Shown here piece after piece: positions 55,739 through 64,000 of a DNA stretch of 64,000 nucleotides. Position 1 is the first letter of the stretch. The number at the start of each line of letters is the position of its first letter. Location: assembly GCF_015354055.1 (NCBI RefSeq), contig NZ_JACHTM010000003.1, positions 1 through 64,000 on the forward strand, read 5' to 3'. This stretch comes from Thermaurantiacus tibetensis. GTDB lineage: Bacteria > Pseudomonadota > Alphaproteobacteria > Sphingomonadales > Sphingomonadaceae. A model generated the notes under the pieces. The model ran no database searches. It was given only the letters and a program-made list of their open reading frames with translations, and had not been told where the DNA came from. The position numbers and the translations under genes are program-made.

Positions 55739-57162
55739 AGCATCGCCCGCGCGGCCGCGCCGAGGCGGAGCATCGCCCGGTGGAAGGCCTCCGCGTCCCA
55801 GCGGTTGGCATCGCGCAGGAGCGCGTGCGCTTCGTCGAGCCCGGGCCGCAGCGCCCGGGCGCGGGTCTCGGAGACCAGGCCATCGCGGGCAAGCGCAGCG
55901 ACAAGCGTCTCGATCGCCATCAGGGTCTGGGCCCCGCCCTGGTAGTCGGAGACGCGGGCGAGATGCCGCGCGTCGGTGATCGCGGCAACGATCCGGAGCG
56001 CAGCCGCCGGGTCGAGCGCGCGCGCGGCAAGGTCGCGGGCGAGCCGCTCGGCGCTGTCGGCAAGGGCGAGGGCGGCGCGATCGGCGGCCGGGCGGTTCTC
56101 GGCGAAGGCGCGGTGGAAGGCGGCAGAGCGCTCCGCGACCTCGGCAGCAGCCGGCGGTGCGAGCACGCGGGCGGCTGCATCGAGCAGGAGCAGGTTCTCG
56201 TCAGCAAAGGCGGGAAAGCCGGACGGAAGCGGGCGCCATTGCTCGGCCCGCGCAAGCGGCTTGGCGCCGCGTGCATCGCTGATCGGACGGTGGCAGCTGC
56301 GGCAGTCGAAGAAGACGAACTCCGGCCAGGCGCCGTCGGAGCCCCGCCGCGCGAACAGGCGGAGCTGGCGCGCCGAGGCCAGCGCCTGGCCCACCGCCCA
56401 GGCCCTGAGGCCGGAGAAGGCGGGCTTGCGTTCGCGATAGTCGGCATCCTCGTCGTGATGCTGCTGGAGCGCGGTGAAGAGATCGAGCTCGAAGACGAGG
56501 CGCGGGTGGCCGGCGGCCATGAGCCGGTGGCTCACGAACTGGTCGGGCCGGTCGCTCCCGAAGTGGCAGTCGAGGCACAGGCCGGCGCGGGCGACGGGAT
56601 CGTCGGCGGGAAACAGGCCGGCCCGGACGTTCGCGCGATGGCTCGCGCCCACGGCGGCATGGCTCGCCAGCCAGCCGGGCGAGCCGTCGGGCCGGGCGCC
56701 GGAGCCGCCGTGGCAGGCCTCGCACCCCACCCCGTCCTCGATCCGGAACCTTGGCCCGCGTCGCGCCGCCGGCACGAAATCGGCGTGGCAGGAAAGGCAC
56801 TGGGGCGCCTGCTCGGCAGCGGCCAGGCCGAGCCGCTTCGCCATGCGCCGGCTTTCCGGCGCGAGCAGCACCCGCCAGGCGCGGGCGTGCGCGCCAGCGG
56901 GGCCTGACGGGTCCTGCCAGGTCTGGAGCTCGTTCTGCCGGACGGTGGCGCCAGTCGGCGCCTGCCGCCCGTGACAGGTGGAGCCGGCGCAGCTTGCGAC
57001 GCCCTCGTGGACCTGGGCGCGGGCAGGCCGCTCGCCAAGACCCGGAAGCGAAGAGGCAGCAGCGAGCGCCGCCAGCAGCGCAAAGTCCAGCCAGCCGCGC
57101 AGGAGACGCCCGGTCCTGCGCCTCGGAGCGCCCGCCATCCGGTCCGGCTCATGGCGGCCCAT
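55735..57162 (-). CDS. Pentaheme-type c cytochrome (four CXXCH plus one CX4CH)
   Basis: 475 residues from ATG 57162 with GGGAAGG just upstream; ATG 57137 is a possible later start. An N-terminal hydrophobic helix (about 25-37) ends in ARAQ, a signal peptide or anchor. Heme sites: C58-AGST-CH (non-standard CX4CH), then CLSCH at 122, CEACH at 147, CLDCH at 196 and CRSCH at 287. The region after residue 300 is helical with no heme motif. This arrangement resembles cytochrome c554-type family proteins. First gene of the leftward unit, divergent from tpsB. Likely passes electrons to or from the decaheme protein; the donor is unknown. Confidence 0.88.
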   Translation of the reverse strand: MGRHEPDRMAGAPRRRTGRLLRGWLDFALLAALAAASSLPGLGERPARAQVHEGVASCAGSTCHGRQAPTGATVRQNELQTWQDPSGPAGAHARAWRVLLAPESRRMAKRLGLAAAEQAPQCLSCHADFVPAARRGPRFRIEDGVGCEACHGGSGARPDGSPGWLASHAAVGASHRANVRAGLFPADDPVARAGLCLDCHFGSDRPDQFVSHRLMAAGHPRLVFELDLFTALQQHHDEDADYRERKPAFSGLRAWAVGQALASARQLRLFARRGSDGAWPEFVFFDCRSCHRPISDARGAKPLARAEQWRPLPSGFPAFADENLLLLDAAARVLAPPAAAEVAERSAAFHRAFAENRPAADRAALALADSAERLARDLAARALDPAAALRIVAAITDARHLARVSDYQGGAQTLMAIETLVAALARDGLVSETRARALRPGLDEAHALLRDANRWDAEAFHRAMLRLGAAARAML

Positions 57163-57262
57163 CGGCCTTCCCGTCCCCCGCCCGCTGCTCGTTCCGGGGC
57201 ACGCTACGCGCGCGGCGGCCCGGCAGCAAGGCTGCCTCCATCCGGAGCGGCTGCAGCTTTTC

Positions 57263-57292
57263 TTGTCCTGCCGCCAGGTTGCCGCTAAGAAT
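57263..57292 (+). promoter_or_regulatory. Weak candidate promoter for tpsB-tpsA
   Basis: TTGTCC (57263-57268) and AAGAAT (57287-57292) are spaced by 18 bp in the 213-bp divergent region, giving a moderate match to the sigma70-type consensus about 84 bp upstream of tpsB. Visual match only. Confidence 0.25.
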
Positions 57293-57375
57293 CTGGTTGC
57301 GGCCCGGTTTCGGGGAGGGCGTAACTGGGCTGGCGTTGCCGCTCCGCCCGGCCGAAGGCCGCAGCGGGGGGAGGC

Positions 57376-59148
57376 ATGCGGAGCAAGGCACAGGCCGCGA
57401 GCACCGAAGCAGGCGGAGCTGGTGCTGGGCCCGCGCGCGTTCCAACCGTGGCAGCTGCCGGGCTTGCCATATGTCTGGCGGTGCCTGCGGCAGGCCAGCT
57501 CCCCACCCCTCCCCTCCCGCAGCTGCCGCCGCCCGAGATTCTCGACCCGGCCCGGCGCTCCGAGACGCCCGTCGATCGCGCCGATCTCTTCGCCCCACCC
57601 CTCCCCGCCGCCTGCCCGTTCCGCGATTCGCCGCTCAGCTTCCGGCTCGAGGGGGTCACCTTCGCCGGCCGCCGGCCCGATCCCGACCCCAGGGTCGAAG
57701 CCCGGCTGAAGGCGGTGCTCGATTCGACCTACGGCGAGTTCCTCGGCCGCGAGGTGCCGCTTGCGACGCTCTGCACCATCCGCGACCGGGCCGCGGCCGC
57801 CCTCTTCGACCAGGGCCGGCTTGCCCGGGTCGAGATCCCCGAGCAGCGCATCGCCGACGGTCGAGTCCGGCTCGAGGTGATCGACGCCCGTGTCGAGACC
57901 GTCCGGGTGGTGGGCGTGGCCGGGCCCGTCACCCGCCGCGTGGAGCGCTATGCCGCGCAGATCCGCGGCATGAACCCGTTCGACCTGCGCCGCGCCCAGC
58001 GGGCGCTGCTGCTCGCCTCCGAGCTGCCCGGCGTGCGGCTGCGCACCGTGATCCGCCCGGGCGCTTCCGGCCGGCGCGGCGCCATCGACATCGAGCTCGT
58101 GGTCGACCGCGATCCGCTCCAGGCAACGGCGAACCTGCAGAACCTGCAGAGCCGCCAGACCGGCCGCTGGGCCCTGCTCGGCCGCCTCGACGCCAACGGC
58201 ATGACGACCCTTGGCGAACGCACGACGCTCGCGGTCTTCCGCACCGTGCCCGACAACGAGCAGTTCGTCATCCAGCTGCGGGAAGACCTGCGGATCGGGG
58301 GCAACGGCCTGCGGCTTTCCGGCGGCCTTTCCTACGGCGAGACCCGCCCCGGCGACGCGCTGGCGCCGCTCGACCTGCGCGCCACCTCGGTCGTCGGCAC
58401 GCTGGCGGTGGCGTGGCCGCCCATCAAGCGCCGCATGGAAGAAGTGGAGCTGGCCGGCGGGCTCGACGTCGTCTCGCAGCGGACCTCCGGGCCCGGCTTC
58501 GGGCTCATCGTCGAGGATCAGCTGCGGGTGCTGTTCGCGCGGGCCTCGGCCGTCAAGCGCTTCCGGATGGGCGGGAGCGACGGGCGGGCGCGGCTGGGCC
58601 AGCTCGCCGGCGAGGTGCAGCTCCGCCAGGGTCTCCCCGCGCTTGGCGCCAGCGAGCGCGGAGACATCTTCCTCTCCCGCCTCGACGGCAGGGCCGATGC
58701 CTTCGTCGCCCGGTTCGAGGCAAGCGCGCTCGTCCCCTTGGCCGAGCTGGCGAGCCTTGCCGTGCGCGGCCGGGCCCAGCTCGCCTCGAAGCCGCTCCTC
58801 GCCTACGAGGAGCTGACGATCGGCAACCTCACCGTCGGCCGCGGCTACGACCCGGCGATCGTCGCCGGCGACGAGGGCGCCCTCGGTTCCATCGACCTGC
58901 GCTTCGGGCCCTTCCCGCTGCCGGCCGGCTCGTTCGCACAGCCCTATGCCTTCGTCGATGTCGGCCATGTCTCGAACCGCGACCGCGGCGGCTTCGCCGA
59001 GACGCTGGCGTCCGCCGGGGCCGGCGTCACCTGGCAGCTGCCCGGCCGGCTTGCCGTCGATGTCGCCTGGGCCCGGCCGCTCGACGGCGCGCTCGGCAAT
59101 CCGCGTCCTGCGGACCGCCTGCTCCTCCAGGCCACGGTCGGCTTCTAG
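57376..59148 (+). CDS. Two-partner secretion outer-membrane transporter (TpsB, ShlB/FhaC type)
   Basis: 590 residues. Long N-terminus with hydrophobic signal core (about 24-40), then a proline-rich linker and POTRA-type domains at about 80-240 (LSFRLEGVTFAGRRPDPDPRVEARLKAVLDSTYGEFLG, VRLEVIDARVETVRVVG). The 16-strand barrel follows to the terminal aromatic in LLLQATVGF. Hallmark Omp85-superfamily motifs are present: VGRGYDPA (VRGY/F on loop L6) and AFVDVGHV (FxDxG). Exports the TpsA protein encoded 16 bp downstream. The ribosome site (GGGGGGAGG) is almost touching the ATG, so the true start could be slightly different. Confidence 0.92.
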   Translation: MRSKAQAASTEAGGAGAGPARVPTVAAAGLAICLAVPAAGQLPTPPLPQLPPPEILDPARRSETPVDRADLFAPPLPAACPFRDSPLSFRLEGVTFAGRRPDPDPRVEARLKAVLDSTYGEFLGREVPLATLCTIRDRAAAALFDQGRLARVEIPEQRIADGRVRLEVIDARVETVRVVGVAGPVTRRVERYAAQIRGMNPFDLRRAQRALLLASELPGVRLRTVIRPGASGRRGAIDIELVVDRDPLQATANLQNLQSRQTGRWALLGRLDANGMTTLGERTTLAVFRTVPDNEQFVIQLREDLRIGGNGLRLSGGLSYGETRPGDALAPLDLRATSVVGTLAVAWPPIKRRMEEVELAGGLDVVSQRTSGPGFGLIVEDQLRVLFARASAVKRFRMGGSDGRARLGQLAGEVQLRQGLPALGASERGDIFLSRLDGRADAFVARFEASALVPLAELASLAVRGRAQLASKPLLAYEELTIGNLTVGRGYDPAIVAGDEGALGSIDLRFGPFPLPAGSFAQPYAFVDVGHVSNRDRGGFAETLASAGAGVTWQLPGRLAVDVAWARPLDGALGNPRPADRLLLQATVGF

Positions 59149-59164
59149 TGCGGCGGAGGACGCC

Positions 59165-62100
59165 ATGACCCGCACCCGCCTTCTTCTCGGGACCGCGCTT
59201 GCCGCCCTCGCCCTTGCGGCCCCGGCCGCGGCGCAGTTTCCGGACATCACCGACGTGCAGGTCACCGCCGGCGGCGGCGCCCCGGTCATCACCGATGTCG
59301 GCACGCTCCGTCTCGTGACCCTCAACGCGCCCCGGACCTATCTCGACCATGGCCAGGGCTTCGTCCTGTCTTCGGGTGACACGGTGCGGTTCGACTTCAC
59401 CAACCCCGGCCGGGACGGCGTCGCGCTGCTGCGGTCGGATGCCGGCTTCTTCATCGAGGGCACGGTCGAGGGCCGGCTCGGACCCTCGGCAACCGACCCG
59501 CTCGGCGGCAACCTCTGGTTCTTCACGCGCAGCGGCATCATCCTCGGCACCGGCGGCCGCGTGGCAGCCGGCGGCATCCTCCTTTCGAACGCCGTGCCCG
59601 ATCTGCTCCTCACGCCCGCCGGGCGGGCGGAGCTGCTCCTGCCCGACCGGCTGACCATCGAGGCCAACCTCGGCCCGCTGCTGACCACGGGGGTCCTCCT
59701 TTCCTCCGGCGCCAGCGTCGAGGCGAGCGACGGCTTCCTCGCCATCGTCGCGCAGAACGTGCGGCAGGAGGCGGGCTCGGACATCCGGGCGGAGCGCGGC
59801 ACTGCCCTCGTCGGCGCTGCGAACAGCTACACCATCCGCCTCGCCCGCAACGCGACGAACGACTTCGATCTCGTCGAGTTCGAGGTGCCGGCAGGCGAAG
59901 GCACCCGCGACGGCGGCGCACCGATCGACCTCGCCGGAACCGTCCGGGGCGCCAATGTCTGGCTCTCGCTCGTCGGCAGCACCGACCTCGTCTCGGCCAT
60001 CATCCGCGCAACCGGCACCGTCGTCGCCACGGCGGCAACCGTCGACCAGGGCCAGATCGTGCTTTCGGCCGGCAGCGGCATCGCCGGAAACGCACCCGGC
60101 CCGCCGAACGACACCGCCCCGACGCGGATCCGCGCCGAGCTCGCCGACCTCGCCGCCGACGGCGACATCCGCATCCGCCAGGACGAGGGCGAACTCCTGA
60201 CCGCCTTTGCCGGCGGCGACATCCGCATCGAAACGCGGGAGGCCGTGCCTCCCGGCCTCACCGCGCTCGGCGCGCTGGAGGCCGGAGGCAGCATCCGGGT
60301 CGAGGTGGGCGGCGACGTCACCGGCTTGGCGCCGCTCACGGCCGGCGGCGATATCCTCGTGCGCAGTGCCGGCGCCGTCACGCTCGGCAGCCTCTCGGCC
60401 GGCGACGACATCGTGGCAGTCGCAGACGGACCGCTCGTGGCCGGCGGGCCCGGCACCACCATCGAGAGCCGCAATGCCGGGCCGGACGTGACCCGCGACA
60501 GCGACCGGACCGACCCGAGCGGAGGCCCTTCCCCCATCCGCTCGCTCCACCTGGAGTCGGACAAGGACCGCGTGCAGCTCGCCGGCCTCGTCACCGGGTT
60601 TACCCAGGGCTCGGTGCTGAGCGCGTTCGCCGTCGACATCGACATCGACACCGGCACGGCGGGCCTGTTCCTCGACGGGGGTCTTGCCGTTCGCACCCAG
60701 GACCTTTTTTCGACCAGCCGGATTTCGCTCGCCGACAGCTTCACCGGCGCAGGGCCCTCGATCCGCTTCGCCGAGATCGTCTCGGGGCCGCTGAGGCTTG
60801 CCGCCCTCGGCAACGTCCAGCTCGACGACCTTTCGGCCGCGGGCTTCGCCGGGATCGACGCCGCCGGCGGCGTGACGGTCGGCAACGCGCGCGTCGCGGC
60901 CGGGCGCGGCAACCCCGGCTCGCTCGCGCTCACCAGCGATGCCGGCCCGGTCACGCTGGGTGGCGCCGATGTCGACGGCGACCTCATCCTCATCGCGCGG
61001 CAGGCGAACGTGAACACGCTCCTTGGTGCCAGCCTGCGCTTCGGCGACGACCTCTACGTCATCTCGGGGCGGGAGTCGCTCGGCCGCGGCATCCTCTTCA
61101 ACCCGGGCACGACCCTCGAGTCGAAGCCGGGCTTCGACGATGTCGCCGGCAACGAGATCCTCGACAACGGCGACCCGGCGCTGCTGGTGCCCGACTTCGA
61201 CCGCGACTTCGCCGGCAACGGCCGGGTTGCCGAGCTGCTCGCGCTCGCGCAGTTCGGGAACTTCCCGGCCGGAATCAGCGGCGATGTCCGCTTCGAGGGC
61301 GGGATCCAGAACATCGACGTTCTCGAGCTCCGGAGCGACTCGGCGAGCATCCGGCTCCTTTCGCCGGAGTCGCGGCTTGCCGAGCTGGTGGCCAACGCCG
61401 AGGTCGATGTCGCGCTGACCGTCGAGGCGGCCGCGGCGCCCTCCTTCTTTGCCGGGCGCGACGCGACGCTGGTTGTGACCGGCACGGATCCGGTGACCAT
61501 CATCGAATCGGGGGGTGGGCGCGACCTCTCGATCACTGCCGGTGGCGCGCTGTCGCTCGTCTCGGCGCTGGCCGGCCGCGACGCGACGCTCACTGCTGCA
61601 AGCCTCGATGCCACGGGCCTCGCCGGCCCGATCCGCAACGCCCGCTTCACCACCACCGCAGCCAACCTTGCCGTCGATGCGCTGTCGGTCTCGGGCAGCA
61701 TCGCGCTCACCTCGGCCGCCGGGCTCGCGGCCGGCACGCTCGCGGCCGGCGACGACATCCTGCTCGCCGCTGCCGGGGCCGCGACGGTCGATCTGGCGAC
61801 GATCGCGCCCGGCACCGACCAGGATGGAGACGGGTTCAACATCGTCGCCAGCGCAGCGAGCCTTGTCGCCGGCGGGCTCGACGGCGCGGACGACATCCGC
61901 GTCACGACGACGGGCGCCACCACCCTGCCGCGCGTGACAAGGGCGCGCCGGGACATCCTGGTCGATGCCGGCACGCTGTCGGCGGCCTCGCTCGAGGCCG
62001 GCCGCGACATCGCGGTCGAGGTCCGGTCGGGGCCGCTGCTGCTCGACGACGCCCGCGCCGGAGACGACGTGCGGATCGCGGCCGCGGGCGATGTCTTCGT

Positions 62101-64000
62101 CCTCGAGGCCGCCGCGCTCGGCAACGGGCCGGATGACGAAGGCGACGGCGCCCGCCTCCTGCTCTCCGGGGCATCGGTCGATGCCCAGACGCTCGCCGCC
62201 ACCGGCGACATCGGGGTGCTCGCCCGCAGCGGCGCGGCGCGGCTCGGCGTGAACCCCGGCGCCAGCGTCACCGCCGGCGGCAGCCTCGAGGTGACCGGCA
62301 CCCAGGTCACGATCGCGGCCGACACCGACATCGGCCTCGACATCCGCCTGACCGCGACGGCCGGCGACATCGGCGGCGGCACGCTTGCCGCCGTGCGCGA
62401 TCTCGCGCTTGCTGCCACCGGCGACATCGCGCTTGCCTCGGCGACTGCCGGGCGTGACCTCGGCCTCGACGCCGGCGAAGGCGTGAACGTCGGGACCGCG
62501 ACCGCCGGCCGGGACCTTGCCGCGCGCGGTGCAGCGCTTGCGCTCGGCGCGCTTGCCGCCGGGCGCGACATCGACCTCGAGACGACGCGCGACGACCTCG
62601 CCCTCTCCGGCGGGCTCGCCGCCGCCGGCAACCTCCGGCTGGTCTCGGCGGCTGCCCTCTCCGCTGCCGGCCCGCTCTCGGCAGGGGGAGAGGTCACGCT
62701 GCGTGCCCGGGACGATGCCCCCGCGGGCGTGATGGCGCTTGCGACCGTGACGGCCGGCGGCAACCTCGACGCGCGCGCCTGGACGGTCAGGGCGACGAGG
62801 CTTGCGGCCGGCGGCTCGGCGCGGGTGACGGGCACGGGGCCGGGGAGCATCGAGGCCGACGAGATCGTCGCCGATGACGACGTCGACCTCGAAAGCCCGT
62901 CGATCCGGGTCGGCCTCGTCCGTTCGACCGGGCTCGGGCCCGACACGGACGGCGACGGCTTCAACGTGCGCTTGGCCGGCGGGCTCGGCGATTTCGGCGC
63001 AATCGAGGCGCCGACCGACATCCGCGCGCGCATGACCGGGGCGCTTGCGATCGCCGATGCAACCGCCGGCCGCGACGCCGACCTCGAGGCGGCGAGCCTC
63101 CGCATCCTGACGCGCGCAACGGGCCTGGTTGCCGGGCGCGACGCGCGGCTGGTCGCGGCCGGTGCGCTGGAGGCGGGCCGCGTCTCGGCGGGCGACGACG
63201 TGACCATGGAGGCGGGAGGAGCAGCGGCGCTCGGCTCGGTCGAGGCGCGCGGCGACGGCGCGGACGCCGAAGGTGACGGAGCGAACATCCGCCTGGTTGC
63301 AGCCGGCGCCGACGCGCTTGCGCTCTCGGCCCCCGGCGACATCGCGGTCGATGCCACGACCGGCCCGGCCACCCTCGGCCGCGACGGCGGGGTGACCGCC
63401 GGCCGCGACCTCGCGGTCACGGGCACGACGCTCGACCTCACCGAGGCGAGCGCCGGGCGCGACCTCAGCCTTGCCGCAACCGCCGGCGACATCGTCGGCC
63501 CGGCCTTCGCAGCCGTCCGCGACCTCGCGCTTGCCGCCGCGGGCCGGATCGAGGCGTCGACCGTGACGGCCGGGCGCGACCTCGACCTTGCCGCCGGCGG
63601 CAGCCTCGAGATTCTCGACACGGCTGCCGCCGGTCGCGACGCGCGGCTGGCGGGCGCGTCGGTCCTCGGGCCGCTCGGCTTTCCGTTCAGCATCGCAGCC
63701 GGGCGCGACATCCGCATCGAATCGACGGCCGGCGATGTCAGCGTGCGCGCGACTGCCGGCGACGACGTCAGCGTGCGCGCGGCCGGCACGCTCGTCCTCG
63801 CGGCAACCGCCACCGGCGAGGGCGAGGACGCGGAAGGCGACGGCAGCCGGATCCTCGCCGAGGCGGCGGGCGCGGCCTTCCTCGAGGCCTCGAGCGCGGC
63901 CGGCGACTTCGATCTTGCCGCGCTCGGCAGCGTGCAGGCGCTCGCCGCGCCCACCGCTGGCGGCAGCCTGCGCATCACCGGCGCCGAGGTGCAGCTGCCG
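59165..64000 (+). CDS. Giant TpsA-type exoprotein with beta-helix repeats, 3' end outside window
   Basis: Open for 1612 codons with no stop to the window edge; start ATG 59165 has GGAGGA at 59155-59160. Signal peptide residues 1-23 (ends APAAA-QF). The TPS secretion domain (about 24-260) includes NLWFFTRSGIILGTGGRVAAGGILLSN, the equivalent of the NPNGI block that TpsB recognises, though NPNG reads TRSG. From about residue 370 to the edge runs a long series of roughly 18-22-residue coils with consensus A-G-[RD]-D-[ILV]-x-[LV]-x-A, as in right-handed beta-helix adhesins. Five acidic inserts (DxDGDG-like) interrupt it between 61813 and 63845. Exported by the upstream TpsB. Divergent from the heme operon; adhesin, redox scaffold or metal binder are all possible. 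Confidence 0.9.
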   Translation, partial: MTRTRLLLGTALAALALAAPAAAQFPDITDVQVTAGGGAPVITDVGTLRLVTLNAPRTYLDHGQGFVLSSGDTVRFDFTNPGRDGVALLRSDAGFFIEGTVEGRLGPSATDPLGGNLWFFTRSGIILGTGGRVAAGGILLSNAVPDLLLTPAGRAELLLPDRLTIEANLGPLLTTGVLLSSGASVEASDGFLAIVAQNVRQEAGSDIRAERGTALVGAANSYTIRLARNATNDFDLVEFEVPAGEGTRDGGAPIDLAGTVRGANVWLSLVGSTDLVSAIIRATGTVVATAATVDQGQIVLSAGSGIAGNAPGPPNDTAPTRIRAELADLAADGDIRIRQDEGELLTAFAGGDIRIETREAVPPGLTALGALEAGGSIRVEVGGDVTGLAPLTAGGDILVRSAGAVTLGSLSAGDDIVAVADGPLVAGGPGTTIESRNAGPDVTRDSDRTDPSGGPSPIRSLHLESDKDRVQLAGLVTGFTQGSVLSAFAVDIDIDTGTAGLFLDGGLAVRTQDLFSTSRISLADSFTGAGPSIRFAEIVSGPLRLAALGNVQLDDLSAAGFAGIDAAGGVTVGNARVAAGRGNPGSLALTSDAGPVTLGGADVDGDLILIARQANVNTLLGASLRFGDDLYVISGRESLGRGILFNPGTTLESKPGFDDVAGNEILDNGDPALLVPDFDRDFAGNGRVAELLALAQFGNFPAGISGDVRFEGGIQNIDVLELRSDSASIRLLSPESRLAELVANAEVDVALTVEAAAAPSFFAGRDATLVVTGTDPVTIIESGGGRDLSITAGGALSLVSALAGRDATLTAASLDATGLAGPIRNARFTTTAANLAVDALSVSGSIALTSAAGLAAGTLAAGDDILLAAAGAATVDLATIAPGTDQDGDGFNIVASAASLVAGGLDGADDIRVTTTGATTLPRVTRARRDILVDAGTLSAASLEAGRDIAVEVRSGPLLLDDARAGDDVRIAAAGDVFVLEAAALGNGPDDEGDGARLLLSGASVDAQTLAATGDIGVLARSGAARLGVNPGASVTAGGSLEVTGTQVTIAADTDIGLDIRLTATAGDIGGGTLAAVRDLALAATGDIALASATAGRDLGLDAGEGVNVGTATAGRDLAARGAALALGALAAGRDIDLETTRDDLALSGGLAAAGNLRLVSAAALSAAGPLSAGGEVTLRARDDAPAGVMALATVTAGGNLDARAWTVRATRLAAGGSARVTGTGPGSIEADEIVADDDVDLESPSIRVGLVRSTGLGPDTDGDGFNVRLAGGLGDFGAIEAPTDIRARMTGALAIADATAGRDADLEAASLRILTRATGLVAGRDARLVAAGALEAGRVSAGDDVTMEAGGAAALGSVEARGDGADAEGDGANIRLVAAGADALALSAPGDIAVDATTGPATLGRDGGVTAGRDLAVTGTTLDLTEASAGRDLSLAATAGDIVGPAFAAVRDLALAAAGRIEASTVTAGRDLDLAAGGSLEILDTAAAGRDARLAGASVLGPLGFPFSIAAGRDIRIESTAGDVSVRATAGDDVSVRAAGTLVLAATATGEGEDAEGDGSRILAEAAGAAFLEASSAAGDFDLAALGSVQALAAPTAGGSLRITGAEVQLP

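Noticed and set aside
61054-63978. 974-codon open frame on the minus strand opposite the TpsA gene
   Set aside because: Its product is a compositionally biased Arg/Ser/Pro/Ala string with no domain; it is the shadow of the repetitive GC-rich plus-strand gene, whose own frame is open through the window edge and shows signal peptide, TPS domain and regular repeats.

Overview
The window reads as a GC-rich alphaproteobacterial chromosome, most likely of the order Sphingomonadales. This is an inference from content, not a database match. It rests on the neighbourhoods gph-lolA / glmU-glmS and xseB-ispA / coaD-ppi-queA-tgt, a PhaR-type regulator divergent from a thiolase, a SapC-family protein, a class II DAHP synthase, a carotenoid-cleavage oxygenase, dense GTGA/ATGA gene overlaps and frequent GTG starts.

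Region 1 (1-6.8 kb) is accessory. It holds a PAS-GGDEF-EAL cyclic-di-GMP protein, a solo LuxR-type HTH protein, a decayed IS630-family element in a CTAG-type target, and a large serine recombinase whose 3' end runs into a tRNA-Arg(CCG) gene. Region 2 (6.8-40.8 kb) is mostly housekeeping: xthA-ribA-L,D-transpeptidase, gph-lolA, glmU, glmS-gor, carotenoid oxygenase, aroG class II, a phosphonate-type ABC system with fused ATPase and permease, P450 plus alpha/beta hydrolase, the xseB to tgt run, alcohol dehydrogenase, cytochrome b561, SapC, a D-2-hydroxyacid-type flavoprotein, phaR/phaA, GST, GNAT, DUF1285-Nudix-cca, and an aldo/keto reductase homologue lacking its catalytic residues. Foreign or decaying pieces in this part are a VapBC remnant between glmU and glmS and an AT-rich lipoprotein gene after aroG.

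Region 3 (40.97-46.19 kb) is a genomic island of about 5.1 kb at a tRNA-Ser(GCT) gene. It is bounded by a 22-bp direct repeat of the tRNA 3' end. It carries a AAA ATPase plus subtilisin-like protease pair of the IetAS type, and ccdAB remnants broken by frameshifts. No integrase is visible.

Region 4 (46.66-64 kb) has gdhA and then two divergent transcription units. The leftward unit encodes a pentaheme-type cytochrome, a lipoprotein with two GlcG/HbpS-like domains, an outer-membrane beta-barrel, and a decaheme cytochrome with a C-terminal LVIVD-type propeller. The rightward unit encodes a two-partner-secretion transporter (TpsB) and a giant repetitive exoprotein (TpsA) that leaves the window still open. 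Fifteen heme-attachment motifs, a barrel, a surface lipoprotein and a secreted giant beta-helix together suggest a cell-surface redox or heme system. This is the most interesting locus in the window.
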